A stretch of DNA of 6,710 nt from Burkholderiales bacterium (GCA_947447845.1 CANFNO010000163.1:1-6710), one strand, 5' to 3'. Shown: positions 1 to 5,896, numbered from the stretch's first letter. Numbers and translations: made by a program. The notes: generated by a model from the letters alone, not told the origin.

Positions 1-127
1 GGGCTTGGGCCTCGTGCTGCTACTGGTGGTGCTGCTGCTCAATGCCATGGTTGCGGTCGTGCGACATTGGCGTGAGCATGAAGAGGGCGCCTCCAGCGCC
101 ATGCCAGCATTGGGGGTGAGCGCATGA
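1..127 (+). CDS. tupB: Tungstate ABC transporter permease, C-terminal end (partial)
   Basis: This is the last 41 codons of a gene that begins before the window; the first complete codon is at base 2 and the stop is TGA at 125-127. The visible protein opens with a very hydrophobic stretch rich in Leu, Val and Gly (about 20 residues), which fits the final transmembrane helix of an ABC permease. A short charged cytoplasmic tail (RHWREHEEG) and a small Ala/Ser-rich end follow. The stop overlaps the start of the ATPase gene by ATGA, the usual arrangement in one transporter operon. The name rests on the neighbours: the binding protein downstream carries TupA signatures, so this would be the membrane channel of the same importer. 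With so little of the gene visible, the family cannot be shown from this piece alone. Confidence 0.75.
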   Translation, partial: GLGLVLLLVVLLLNAMVAVVRHWREHEEGASSAMPALGVSA

Positions 128-864
128 GCGTCGGCAACCCGCCAGGGAACCCTGTTTTTGAGTTGAAGCAGGCCCATGTGCGCTTTGGCTTTGGCATGCG
201 CACTTTGCATGCCCTCAGCGATGTCAATTTGCAAATATCCAGAGGTGAGCGGGTCGCCTTTATTGGTGCCAATGGCTGTGGCAAGAGCACCCTGTTGCGC
301 TTGTTGCACGGCTTGCTGCCTGCCAGCAGTGGCCAAACCTTGCGTGACCAGAGCCTGTGCCACGCCATGGTGTTTCAGCGGCCGTTTTTGATGCGCACTT
401 CGGTGCAAAACAATGTGGCGCTGGGCTTGTGGCTGCGTGGTCAGACTTGGACTGAGTCGAAGCGTCTGGCAGGTGATGCACTTCATTCGGTGGGACTGAC
501 AGAGCACTCCATGCGGGCCGCGCGCAAGCTCTCCGGCGGGCAGCAGCAGCGCGTAGCCTTGGCTCGCGCTTGGGCCATGCAGCCGCGCGTACTGCTCCTG
601 GACGAGCCCACCTCCAGCCTCGATCCGCATGCCAAGCGTGAAGTGGAAACGCTGATTCACCAGATTGCCGAGCGAGACCCTGAAATGACCCTGGTATTTG
701 CCAGTCACAACCTGGGCCAGGTCAAGCGCCTGGCCACCCGCGTGGTGTACCTGGAGCAAGGGCGGGTACTGGCCGATCTGCCTGTACAAGAGTTTTTTGG
801 CTCGGACGTTTTGGCGCAGCGATACCCGCAGGCGCATCTATTTGTTAAAGGAGAACTTGTATGA
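124..864 (+). CDS. tupC: Tungstate ABC transporter ATP-binding protein
   Basis: This 246-residue ABC ATPase would power oxyanion import on the cytoplasmic face of the inner membrane by hydrolysing ATP. All nucleotide-binding elements are present: Walker A GANGCGKST (48-56), Q-loop Gln85 in VFQRP, signature LSGGQ (136-140), Walker B VLLLDEP (156-162, catalytic Glu161), D-loop SSLD (164-167) and switch His195 in ASHN. The length is that of a single-domain ATPase with no extra regulatory domain; a molybdate ModC would normally carry a C-terminal TOBE/MOP domain, which is absent here and favours the Tup type. The ATG at 124 overlaps the permease stop, and a purine-rich GGTGAG lies just upstream (115-120). 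The gene in turn overlaps tupA by ATGA. Function as an ABC importer ATPase is very secure; tungstate specificity comes from the neighbour. Confidence 0.9.
   Translation: MSVGNPPGNPVFELKQAHVRFGFGMRTLHALSDVNLQISRGERVAFIGANGCGKSTLLRLLHGLLPASSGQTLRDQSLCHAMVFQRPFLMRTSVQNNVALGLWLRGQTWTESKRLAGDALHSVGLTEHSMRAARKLSGGQQQRVALARAWAMQPRVLLLDEPTSSLDPHAKREVETLIHQIAERDPEMTLVFASHNLGQVKRLATRVVYLEQGRVLADLPVQEFFGSDVLAQRYPQAHLFVKGELV
847..853 (+). promoter_or_regulatory. Ribosome binding site of tupA
   Basis: AAAGGAG lies inside the last codons of tupC, with seven bases before the tupA ATG at 861. It is the strongest Shine-Dalgarno match in the transporter cluster. It suggests that the binding protein, usually needed in excess over the membrane parts, is re-initiated efficiently although its gene comes last. 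Confidence 0.75.
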
Positions 865-1709
865 AATCGATTGATAAGCACGCTGTAACCACTTCCAAAG
901 CCCGCCGTCATACGCTTACGGCCCTTCTGGCGCTGCTGTGCAGTGCCGGTTTTGTGGCCAACGCACAGGCGCAAAGCATCGTCATGGCGTCCACCACGTC
1001 CACCGAGCAGTCGGGCCTGTTCCCGTACCTGTTGCCCGAGTTCAAAAAGGCCACGGGTGTGGATGTAAAAGTGGTTGCGGTAGGCACTGGTCAGGCCATC
1101 GACATGGGCCGCCGGGGCGACGCCGATGTGCTGTTTGTGCATGACCAGGTGGCCGAAGAAAAAGTGGTGGCTGAAGGCTTTGCCGTCAAACGCTTTCCGG
1201 TGATGTACAACGACTTTGTGCTGATTGGCCCGGCGGCTGATCCGTCCAAAGTGAAGGGCAACAACATCGCGGAAGCCTTGAAAAAAGTCGCAGTAACGAA
1301 TGCCGGGTTCATTTCACGTGGCGACAAGAGCGGCACGCACGCAGCCGAATTGCGCTTCTGGAAGGGTCTGGGCGAGGGCGCCTCCAAAGGCAGTGGCTAC
1401 AAGGAATGCGGTTGCGGCATGGGCCCGGCACTAAACATGGCCGCCAGCACCGGTGCCTATGTGCTGGCGGATCGCGCCACCTGGCTCAATTTCAAGAATC
1501 GCGCCGATCTGGCAGTGTTGGTGGAGGGTGACAAAGCCTTGTTCAACCAATACGGCGTGATGGTGGTGAACCCCGCCAAGCATCCGCATGTGAATGTGGC
1601 GGATGCCCAGAAGTTTGTCGATTGGGTGATTTCCGCTGCAGGACAAAACGTGATTGCGGCCTACAAGATCGACGGCCAGCAGCTGTTTTTCCCCAACGCG
1701 GGTAAGTAA
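861..1709 (+). CDS. tupA: Tungstate-binding periplasmic protein
   Basis: This 282-residue solute-binding protein would capture tungstate in the periplasm and hand it to TupB/TupC; tungsten then goes to pterin-cofactor enzymes. The N-terminus is a Sec signal peptide: a basic start (SKARRH, 12-17), a hydrophobic core (about 18-33) and a likely cleavage after AQA (37). The mature protein opens with the TupA hallmark TTSTEQSGL (45-53), a Thr/Ser-rich oxyanion contact. SRGDKSGTH (152-160), the second family motif, and GMGPALNMA (186-194) follow. ModA-type molybdate proteins have different sequence at these points. The stretch YKECGCGMG contains two close cysteines (183, 185), which I cannot interpret. 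The start ATG overlaps tupC and has a good ribosome site. Tungstate over molybdate is inferred from the motifs; the exact affinity cannot be read from sequence. Confidence 0.9.
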   Translation: MKSIDKHAVTTSKARRHTLTALLALLCSAGFVANAQAQSIVMASTTSTEQSGLFPYLLPEFKKATGVDVKVVAVGTGQAIDMGRRGDADVLFVHDQVAEEKVVAEGFAVKRFPVMYNDFVLIGPAADPSKVKGNNIAEALKKVAVTNAGFISRGDKSGTHAAELRFWKGLGEGASKGSGYKECGCGMGPALNMAASTGAYVLADRATWLNFKNRADLAVLVEGDKALFNQYGVMVVNPAKHPHVNVADAQKFVDWVISAAGQNVIAAYKIDGQQLFFPNAGK

Positions 1710-1721
1710 CCCGCCGCTTGG

Positions 1722-2378
1722 TTAGACCGCTGCCCGCAGCGCCCGCACCGGTTGCAGCAGCACCAACAAAGCTCCCGCGCCACCTTGCATGGGCGGGGCC
1801 TGGACAAAGGCCACTACCTCGGCCTTTTGCACCAGCCAGCGGTGCACTTTGTCCTTGAGAACCGGCGCCTTGCCGGGCGAGCCCAGGCCCTTGCCGGTGA
1901 CCACGCGCACACAGCGAATGCCCTGACTATGAGACTCCCGGATGAAGGCAGTCAGCGCTTCACGCGCCTCGTCGCTGCGCAGGCCATGCAGATCGACCTG
2001 GCGCTGGATGGACCATTTACCGCGACGCAGCTTTTGCGTTACATCAGGCCCCACGCCCGGACGCCGAAAGCTCAGATGTTCATCGGTCTCCAGCAGGCTG
2101 CTGATGTCGACCTCGTCGCTGAGGGCCTCTTGCAAGGCAGCCGCGTCATCGAGAATTTGTTGTTTGGGAATCGGCTCCGGCGGGGCTGGCTTGAGGTTGG
2201 CCAACTCGGTGTGCGGCAGACGCTCCACCTTGCCCACTGCCGCCTGAAACAGATTGCGCCGCGCGGCCAATTGCTTGGCTTCCAACGCGCGCTGGGCCGC
2301 TGCTGCAGCCGCACGCTGGGCCTGCGCGTCGATTTCTTTTTTGACCGATTTCAGGTCGGCCAGCGAGGTAATTTTCAC
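1722..2378 (-). CDS. Smr-domain protein (MutS2 C-terminal-like nuclease family)
   Basis: This 218-residue protein has a C-terminal Smr domain. The N-terminal part (1-60) is charged and Ala-rich ([22 protein letters not shown]), probably a long helix or coiled coil. A linker rich in Pro and acidic residues (63-100) leads to the Smr core at about 127-210. That core has the two diagnostic motifs, VDLHG (128-132) and VVTGKGLGS (159-167), and a closing [10 protein letters not shown] segment. Stand-alone Smr proteins of Proteobacteria (SmrA/SmrB type) are nucleic-acid endonucleases; SmrB cuts mRNA at collided ribosomes. Which subgroup this one belongs to is not clear. The start is GTG at 2376-2378, overlapping the radC stop by GTGA, so the two are translationally coupled. 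The gene ends 12 bases from the convergent tupA stop. Confidence 0.88.
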   Translation of the reverse strand: MKITSLADLKSVKKEIDAQAQRAAAAAAQRALEAKQLAARRNLFQAAVGKVERLPHTELANLKPAPPEPIPKQQILDDAAALQEALSDEVDISSLLETDEHLSFRRPGVGPDVTQKLRRGKWSIQRQVDLHGLRSDEAREALTAFIRESHSQGIRCVRVVTGKGLGSPGKAPVLKDKVHRWLVQKAEVVAFVQAPPMQGGAGALLVLLQPVRALRAAV

Positions 2379-3085
2379 AGCAAGCCCTGTTCAGCCATCG
2401 ACAGCGCCTGACCTGGCCCGACGATGATGTGGTCCAGCACCCGCACATCAACCAGACCCAACGCGGCTCGCAGCGTTTGCGTGAGTGCCAGGTCAGCAGG
2501 CGAAGGCTGCACCGAACCGCTGGGGTGGTTGTGCGCCAGCACCACGGCGGCAGCGTGGTGGTGCAGGGCTTTCAAAACCACTTCGCGCGGGTAAACGCTG
2601 GTCTGGCTCAGGGTGCCATGAAACAGTTCTTCCGCTTCAATCAGCTTGTTTTGCGCGTCCAGAAAACACACCATAAAAACTTCATGCTTGCGATGCGCCA
2701 GATTCAGTTGCAGGAATTGTTTGACCGCTGCCGGGTCGGCCAGCACGGTGCGCTCCTGCAGACGCTGGGCCAGAGCGCGCCTAGCCAACTCCAGCACGGC
2801 CAGTATCTCGGCGCGCTTGGCGGGTCCTAAGCCTTTGACCTTTTTCAGGTCATCCGGCGTGGCGTTCAGCAAGCCGGCAATGCCGCCAAAGCCTTTTTTC
2901 GGGTCGTCAGCAGCGCGGTTGCCTTGGATTTGCAGCAATTCGTCGGCCATTTGCAGCACGCCTTTACCGGCGATGCCAGTGCGCAACAGCAGCGCCAGCA
3001 GTTCGGCGTCGCTGAGGGCAGAGGGGCCGCGTGCAAGCAGTTTTTCACGAGGGCGGGCCTCTGCGGGAAGGTCTTTCACGGACAT
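2375..3085 (-). CDS. radC: RadC family JAMM/MPN+ protein
   Basis: This 236-residue protein matches the usual RadC length. An N-terminal helical UPF0758 region contains a helix-hairpin-helix-like segment ([18 protein letters not shown], about 82-99). The C-terminal JAMM metal site is complete: Glu135, His185 and His187 in AHNHPSG, Ser195 and Asp198, with the HxH-x7-S-x2-D spacing. JAMM domains are zinc metallopeptidases in other proteins. RadC was once thought to be a repair protein, but that role was withdrawn and its substrate is unknown, so function is left open. The ATG at 3083-3085 gives the expected N-terminus ([20 protein letters not shown]). No strong ribosome site is seen, only AGAAAG about ten bases upstream. 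The group II intron ends about 15 bases before this start, in the same orientation, so it lies within what should be the radC leader or promoter. The gene is coupled to the downstream Smr gene. Confidence 0.93.
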   Translation of the reverse strand: MSVKDLPAEARPREKLLARGPSALSDAELLALLLRTGIAGKGVLQMADELLQIQGNRAADDPKKGFGGIAGLLNATPDDLKKVKGLGPAKRAEILAVLELARRALAQRLQERTVLADPAAVKQFLQLNLAHRKHEVFMVCFLDAQNKLIEAEELFHGTLSQTSVYPREVVLKALHHHAAAVVLAHNHPSGSVQPSPADLALTQTLRAALGLVDVRVLDHIIVGPGQALSMAEQGLL

Positions 3086-3100
3086 GGCGGGCGGCTTTCT

Positions 3101-3142
3101 AGGAAGGTAGGGACACCATCTTTCGATGATATCCCCCCCTAA
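3101..3142 (-). ncRNA. Group II intron domain VI (branch-point hairpin) and 3' end
   Basis: Directly after domain V the - strand reads TTAGGGGGGG and then forms a hairpin. The arm GGGATATCATC (3135-3125) pairs with GATGGTGTCCC (3120-3110) in 11 consecutive pairs, two of them G-U, closed by a GAAA loop (3124-3121). Below it the A at 3108, in CCCTACC, is the likely bulged branch-point adenosine, with the following CC pairing back to the G run. The exact 3' splice site is uncertain by a few bases: around seven or eight bases after the branch A the sequence is CCTTCCTAG, which does not show the expected terminal AC or AT. Confidence 0.8.
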
Positions 3143-3176
3143 GAACCGTGCTTGCGATTTTCATCGCACACGGCTC
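3143..3176 (-). ncRNA. Group II intron domain V (catalytic hairpin)
   Basis: On the - strand this 34-nt segment starts GAGCCGTGTGCGATG, has a GAAA tetraloop and ends GCAAGCACGGTTC. The lower stem GAGCCGTG pairs with CACGGTTC, including G-U wobbles. The AGC catalytic triad sits at positions 2-4 of the hairpin, in the usual place at the base of the stem. The two-nucleotide bulge region and the tetraloop are where they should be. This is the most conserved part of group II introns and holds the catalytic metals, so its intact form argues that the ribozyme can still work. Confidence 0.93.
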
Positions 3177-3191
3177 ACGCACGACCTCAAG

Positions 3192-4949
3192 TTACACAGA
3201 GTCATCAGGTTGCATAACCTTCGACTGCTTCACAAGATTAAAGTCTCCCGTACTGGAGACCGGCTTGATAACCTTCAAACCTAGGATGTGGACTCGCCGG
3301 TGACAGATCGGGTGTAACAGCACCCGATTGGAGAGAGCATCACTCCCTCCTAGCTGTCGATAGACGATATGATGGTCGTCCATGTTTTCATCAGCTATGT
3401 CAATTTCTTGCTCACAGAGAGCGCATCTACCGTCTTGGTCGAACCACAGAGAGGCCCTTTGAGCGCTCCAAATGGTTTCACCCATTCGTTGCACTCGTAG
3501 TTTCTCCCCATAGGCAACCCAGTCGAGGTGGAACGGGTTGTAATCCCCCTTCACTTTGACGTGACGAACTATTTTCATGTCCGTCAAGGAATACAGCGGA
3601 AGCGGTATTCTTTCGTCACCCCCGAACGGGTCATCTTGCAACCCCGCGAACAGACGGCGTGAGCCGCACTGTTTCCAGTAGTGGGCATACACCCACTTTC
3701 CAGTCTTGCGGGGGTGCCTGCGCAAACCCCAGCGCGTCAATCTCCAATAAATCAGATGATCAACCTTGCTAAAGGTCTGCTTTGCGACGGTCCCTTTGTG
3801 GTACTGAGCCCAGCCTTTGAGGGCCGGATTCAGGCGCTTTATCAGCATTTCTGTTGGAATCGATATCGACGTTGCGATGATCTCCCTCACCTTGCCATAA
3901 AACGTTTTGACGTTTTTATGGCTCGGTTTGATTAGTAGCTTGCCCCCGTATTTACGGAAGTTCCACCCCAGAAAATCAAACCCTTGATCGATCTGCACAA
4001 TGCGCGTCTTTTCATCGGATAGAGTCAGTCCCCGCTTGCGCAGGAATTCGACAATCCAAGGTCGGACCGTGCTTTCCAGCAACTCTTTCGAGTTCCCCGT
4101 CACCACAAAGTCATCTGCATACCGGATCAAGTTCACTTTCCCTTTCTTTGCCAGTTTGGTTCCCAGTTCTTCCCGAAGGAATTGCATGAGTCCCGTTTCC
4201 AACCCGTTGAGGGTAATGTTCGCAAGCGTCGGCGAGATGATGCCGCCTTGAGGCGTGCCATCATCCGTGCGCTGGAGGTGACCCGCGTCAACCACTCCAG
4301 ATTTCAACCATTTGTTGAGCATCCCCTTGTCCATGTGGACGTGGTTCAACAGCCATTCGTGGTTGATGTTGTCAAAGAACCCAGAGATATCTGCATCTAG
4401 TACCCATGTGGCCGAGACCTTTTTGGATAGAGATACAAATAGCTGACTCCGTGCGTCATGTGTTGATCGCCCTTTCCTAAAGCCGTAGCTATTCGGATCA
4501 GACGCACATTCCACTGCCGGTTCCAGCGCAAGCAAATACAGCGCTTGCATGGCTCTGTCGCGCATGGTCGGTATGCCCAGAGGGCGTTCTTTTCCATTGC
4601 TTTTCGGGATATAGACTCGTTTTAGGGGGCGAGCCCGATACCCTTTGGGGTTCAGACAACCTATTGCATTCCATTTCTTTGTTGGCGTGTCCCAAAGTGC
4701 GCCATCGATGCCACTCGTTCGCTTTCCTTGGTTCGTTTCAGTTACTTTCCTGACGGCCAATGCCTTGGCTTGCCAGGATCGAGTCAAACTTCGTGTGAGC
4801 CTTGCGACCCGTCGGAAATCTTTCTCAGTCATCGCCTGCGCGATGCACATCTGCGTCTTTCCAACAAACAAGTAGACTTTCTTCCAATCAATGGAATGCC
4901 AGTTTTGTTGTTCGTCGAGAGGCGCAGCATCGTTGCCGATGTTTTCCAT
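3192..4949 (-). CDS. ltrA: Group II intron reverse transcriptase/maturase with HNH endonuclease
   Basis: This 585-residue multifunctional intron protein would help the intron RNA fold and splice, nick target DNA and copy the intron into it. The RT core includes RVYIPKSNGKERPLGIPT (111-128), SYGFRKGRST (154-163), DADISGFFDNI (185-195, first catalytic Asp), GTPQGGIISP (231-240) and the active-site YADD (277-280). The maturase (X) region follows at about 365-440, including LNPALKGWAQYH (373-384). The C-terminal HNH nuclease has CALC (509-512), HH (526-527), N541 and HPICHRRVH (546-554), so metal and catalytic residues are present. No frameshift or stop interrupts it. The frame is open up to an ATG at 5096, but I chose the ATG at 4947-4949 because GAGGGG sits five bases upstream and the protein from here (MENIGNDAAP...) has the expected N-terminus. 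The stop lies 15 bases before domain V, as usual for ORFs in domain IV. Confidence 0.95.
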   Translation of the reverse strand: MENIGNDAAPLDEQQNWHSIDWKKVYLFVGKTQMCIAQAMTEKDFRRVARLTRSLTRSWQAKALAVRKVTETNQGKRTSGIDGALWDTPTKKWNAIGCLNPKGYRARPLKRVYIPKSNGKERPLGIPTMRDRAMQALYLLALEPAVECASDPNSYGFRKGRSTHDARSQLFVSLSKKVSATWVLDADISGFFDNINHEWLLNHVHMDKGMLNKWLKSGVVDAGHLQRTDDGTPQGGIISPTLANITLNGLETGLMQFLREELGTKLAKKGKVNLIRYADDFVVTGNSKELLESTVRPWIVEFLRKRGLTLSDEKTRIVQIDQGFDFLGWNFRKYGGKLLIKPSHKNVKTFYGKVREIIATSISIPTEMLIKRLNPALKGWAQYHKGTVAKQTFSKVDHLIYWRLTRWGLRRHPRKTGKWVYAHYWKQCGSRRLFAGLQDDPFGGDERIPLPLYSLTDMKIVRHVKVKGDYNPFHLDWVAYGEKLRVQRMGETIWSAQRASLWFDQDGRCALCEQEIDIADENMDDHHIVYRQLGGSDALSNRVLLHPICHRRVHILGLKVIKPVSSTGDFNLVKQSKVMQPDDSV

Positions 4950-4954
4950 ACTTT

Positions 4955-4960
4955 CCCCTC
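4955..4960 (-). promoter_or_regulatory. Ribosome binding site deciding the maturase start
   Basis: On the - strand GAGGGG is followed by AAAGT and then the ATG at 4949. Five bases of spacing is good for translation, and this site decides between the ATG at 4949 and the in-frame upstream ATG codons. The intron domain IV typically carries such a site beside the start codon; in related introns the maturase binds near it and represses its own translation. That regulation is family knowledge, not shown here. Confidence 0.7.
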
Positions 4961-5625
4961 TTAAGGAGAACCCATGGGTGCCCCCTTGCGGGGTGCAACC
5001 GCAAGGGTTCATTGATAAACGCGGCGGCTTCACGCTGTCGCACCCTGAGCAAGTCAGCCAGCTTTCACTGTGGGGCAAAGCCCCTATGTCATTCATTACA
5101 AATGGCCATTCGCTTTTTGCTCAATCCTCTGCCCCCTCCACCATGGCCATCGATTACTCTTTGGTTGCCCAAGCCATGTGGCATGGGCGATGAGTGGGGT
5201 TTACCTCGTTTCTCCGTGCGCCCATCTGGCTGGCGGGCCAGACAATGGGGTTAGGGACTCTCTTTCCGCCAGAAGTCATTTGGGGAACGATGTGAAGTCA
5301 TTGACCGACACATCCCGACTTCATGCCTTTTGGCCGCAGCTCTTCCCTTGCGGGAAAGACAAGCGTTAGCTGCTTACTGGTAATGACGGTTCAGACGAGA
5401 GTTCACGTTACATTTCCCATACCCTTTACCTCGGCAACCTTCCCATTTCTTGTTCATGGGATTGGGGCTGACTCACGTCGGCCTTACGTACTTGCGTACA
5501 GGTTGTTTAACCGTAGCTCCGCACGCCCGAATTACTCCAGACGCACGTACAGTCGAGGTCACGCTGTTCCAAGCGTGGTTTGTGGAAAACAAGACGCACA
5601 GAATGGCGTCGATTTTGATACCCTA

Positions 5626-5666
5626 ACAAAACATGTAATGTTTTGTAAAGACAAAGAATTTGTCTT
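5626..5666 (-). repeat. Two adjacent perfect hairpins in the AT-rich part of intron domain I
   Basis: On the + strand ACAAAACAT (5626-5634) and ATGTTTTGT (5638-5646) form a 9-bp perfect stem with a 3-base loop. Immediately after, AAGACAAA (5648-5655) and TTTGTCTT (5659-5666) form an 8-bp perfect stem, also with a 3-base loop. Both form equally in the intron RNA on the - strand. They are AT-rich arms of domain I by position. Neither is followed by a T run at the right distance on the + strand that would make a convincing terminator. Confidence 0.65.
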
Positions 5667-5713
5667 ATTTTGACAACAGAAATGCCTGCCTTTTGAGCAT
5701 GTTTTCTTGAAAA

Positions 5714-5753
5714 CGACCTTTGCAGGTCGATTGTTCAACGGAATTTGCATTCC
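5714..5753 (-). repeat. Two stems with GCAA tetraloops in intron domain I
   Basis: On the - strand two short perfect stems are each closed by GCAA, a GNRA tetraloop. One is GGAAT-GCAA-ATTCC (5753-5740). The other is CGACCT-GCAA-AGGTCG (5729-5714). GNRA loops are typical docking elements for tertiary contacts in group II introns (for example theta-theta' or alpha-type receptors). Their presence on the - strand only (the + strand loop would be TTGC) supports the reading direction of the ribozyme. Which named contacts they make is not determined. Confidence 0.65.
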
Positions 5754-5771
5754 ATCGGACTGTCTTAAAAT
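5744..5771 (+). promoter_or_regulatory. Candidate sigma70-like promoter facing fkpB from inside the intron
   Basis: On the + strand TTTGCA (5744-5749, four of six to the -35 consensus) is followed after 16 bases by TAAAAT (5766-5771, five of six to the -10 consensus). A transcript would start near 5778, about 120 bases before fkpB, and would also be antisense to the first part of the intron. It lies in the AT-rich part, where such matches arise easily by chance. It is listed because no other promoter can be seen in the 28 bases between the intron and fkpB. Confidence 0.3.
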
Positions 5772-5775
5772 AGGC

Positions 5776-5794
5776 GTTTCTCATTAAGAGAAAC
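5776..5794 (-). repeat. Stem-loop near the intron 5' end
   Basis: GTTTCTC (5776-5782) and GAGAAAC (5788-5794) form a perfect 7-bp stem with a 5-base loop. It is intron bases 75-93, within domain I. The stem overlaps the sequence complementary to the 5' exon (5791-5799), so pairing here and pairing to the exon would compete for the same bases. Confidence 0.6.
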
Positions 5795-5868
5795 TGGCCG
5801 CTCCCCGAGGGAAACGACTATCGTTGACATGCCGCCGAATGGCGACGTAGGACGACTTCGAGTCGCAC

Positions 5869-5884
5869 CAATAGAGGCCAGTTT
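5869..5884 (-). other. 5' exon: probable IBS1 and IBS2 target segments
   Basis: The - strand exon directly before the intron reads AAACTGGCC, T, CTATTG. Counted from the splice site, CTATTG is -6 to -1 and AAACTGGCC is -16 to -8. These are the positions that group IIB introns recognise as IBS1 and IBS2. Complementary stretches lie within the intron: CGATAG at intron bases 46-51 (5818-5823) pairs with CTATTG with one wobble, and GGCCAGTTT at bases 70-78 (5791-5799) pairs perfectly over nine bases. This supports the 5' boundary at 5868. The location of the partners is unusual, however; see the findings. Confidence 0.5.
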
Positions 5885-5896
5885 ATCGGGACTTTT

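Larger units (their letters stand above)
3101..5868 (-). mobile_element. Group II intron, about 2.77 kb, apparently complete
   Basis: This is a ribozyme-type retroelement read on the - strand. The 5' end is placed at 5868, where the - strand begins GTGCGAC, matching the group II GUGYG consensus. Domains I-III occupy about the first 0.9 kb. Domain IV carries the maturase gene. Domain V (3143-3176) is canonical, and domain VI follows directly. The encoded protein, with an RT plus an HNH endonuclease, and the IIB-like domain V suggest the chloroplast-like (CL) class. The element lies in the spacer between divergent radC and fkpB and is co-oriented with radC. It is lower in GC than both flanks, as expected for an acquired element. 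The 3' end is less certain: with the branch-point A at 3108, the junction should fall about 7-8 bases later (3100-3101), but no clear AY end is seen there. RT, endonuclease and catalytic RNA all look intact, so splicing and mobility are plausible. Confidence 0.9.
4950..5868 (-). ncRNA. Group II intron domains I-III and start of domain IV
   Basis: This 0.9-kb stretch has no gene. It is the large structured 5' part of the intron RNA. The first bases GTGCGACTCGAAGTC form the 5' consensus and a small hairpin. Many short perfect stems follow, listed separately. Toward the domain IV side there are also nested stems at 5221-5249 (CCCAT/ATGGG around TCTGGC/GCCAGA), at 5167-5188 (GCCC/GGGC around GCC/GGC), and a GC-rich hairpin just upstream of the maturase ribosome site (about 4977-5000) with a GCAA loop. 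I could not assign each stem to a named subdomain, nor locate the zeta, alpha or kappa contacts with confidence. Confidence 0.75.

Noticed and set aside
861..975. TupA as a lipoprotein, because a Cys (27) lies in the signal peptide
   Set aside because: The residues before it (LALLC) do not fit a lipobox, while AQA at 35-37 gives an ordinary signal peptidase I site.
1752..2411. A 219-codon open frame on the + strand opposite the Smr gene
   Set aside because: It is the shadow of the GC-rich Smr coding frame. It has no recognisable domain, and the - strand protein has clear family motifs.
2429..3110. Open frames on the + strand opposite radC (133 and 154 codons)
   Set aside because: They are antisense shadows of radC, with low-complexity composition and no family features.
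4974..5015. A + strand ATG with a good ribosome site (AAGGAG, seven bases or fewer upstream) opening a 13-codon frame
   Set aside because: It lies inside the structured domain IV region of the intron on the opposite strand, and the peptide is tiny and GC-stem derived. The match is best explained by the purine/pyrimidine runs of the stem next to the maturase ribosome site.
4950..5096. A longer version of the maturase starting at 5096 (634 residues)
   Set aside because: The extra 49 residues do not resemble the maturase N-terminus and come from structured intron RNA. The ATG at 4949 has a clear GAGGGG site.
5626..5670. Hairpins followed by short T runs as a rho-independent terminator for fkpB-side or intron transcripts
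   Set aside because: The stems are AT-rich and the T run is only three or four bases. They fit domain I arms of the intron better.
5824..5853. A perfect TTGACA -35 element on the + strand, 68 bases before fkpB
   Set aside because: At 17 or 18 bases of spacing there is only GTAGGA or TAGGAC, a poor -10. The bases also belong to the structured intron 5' end, so it is probably chance.
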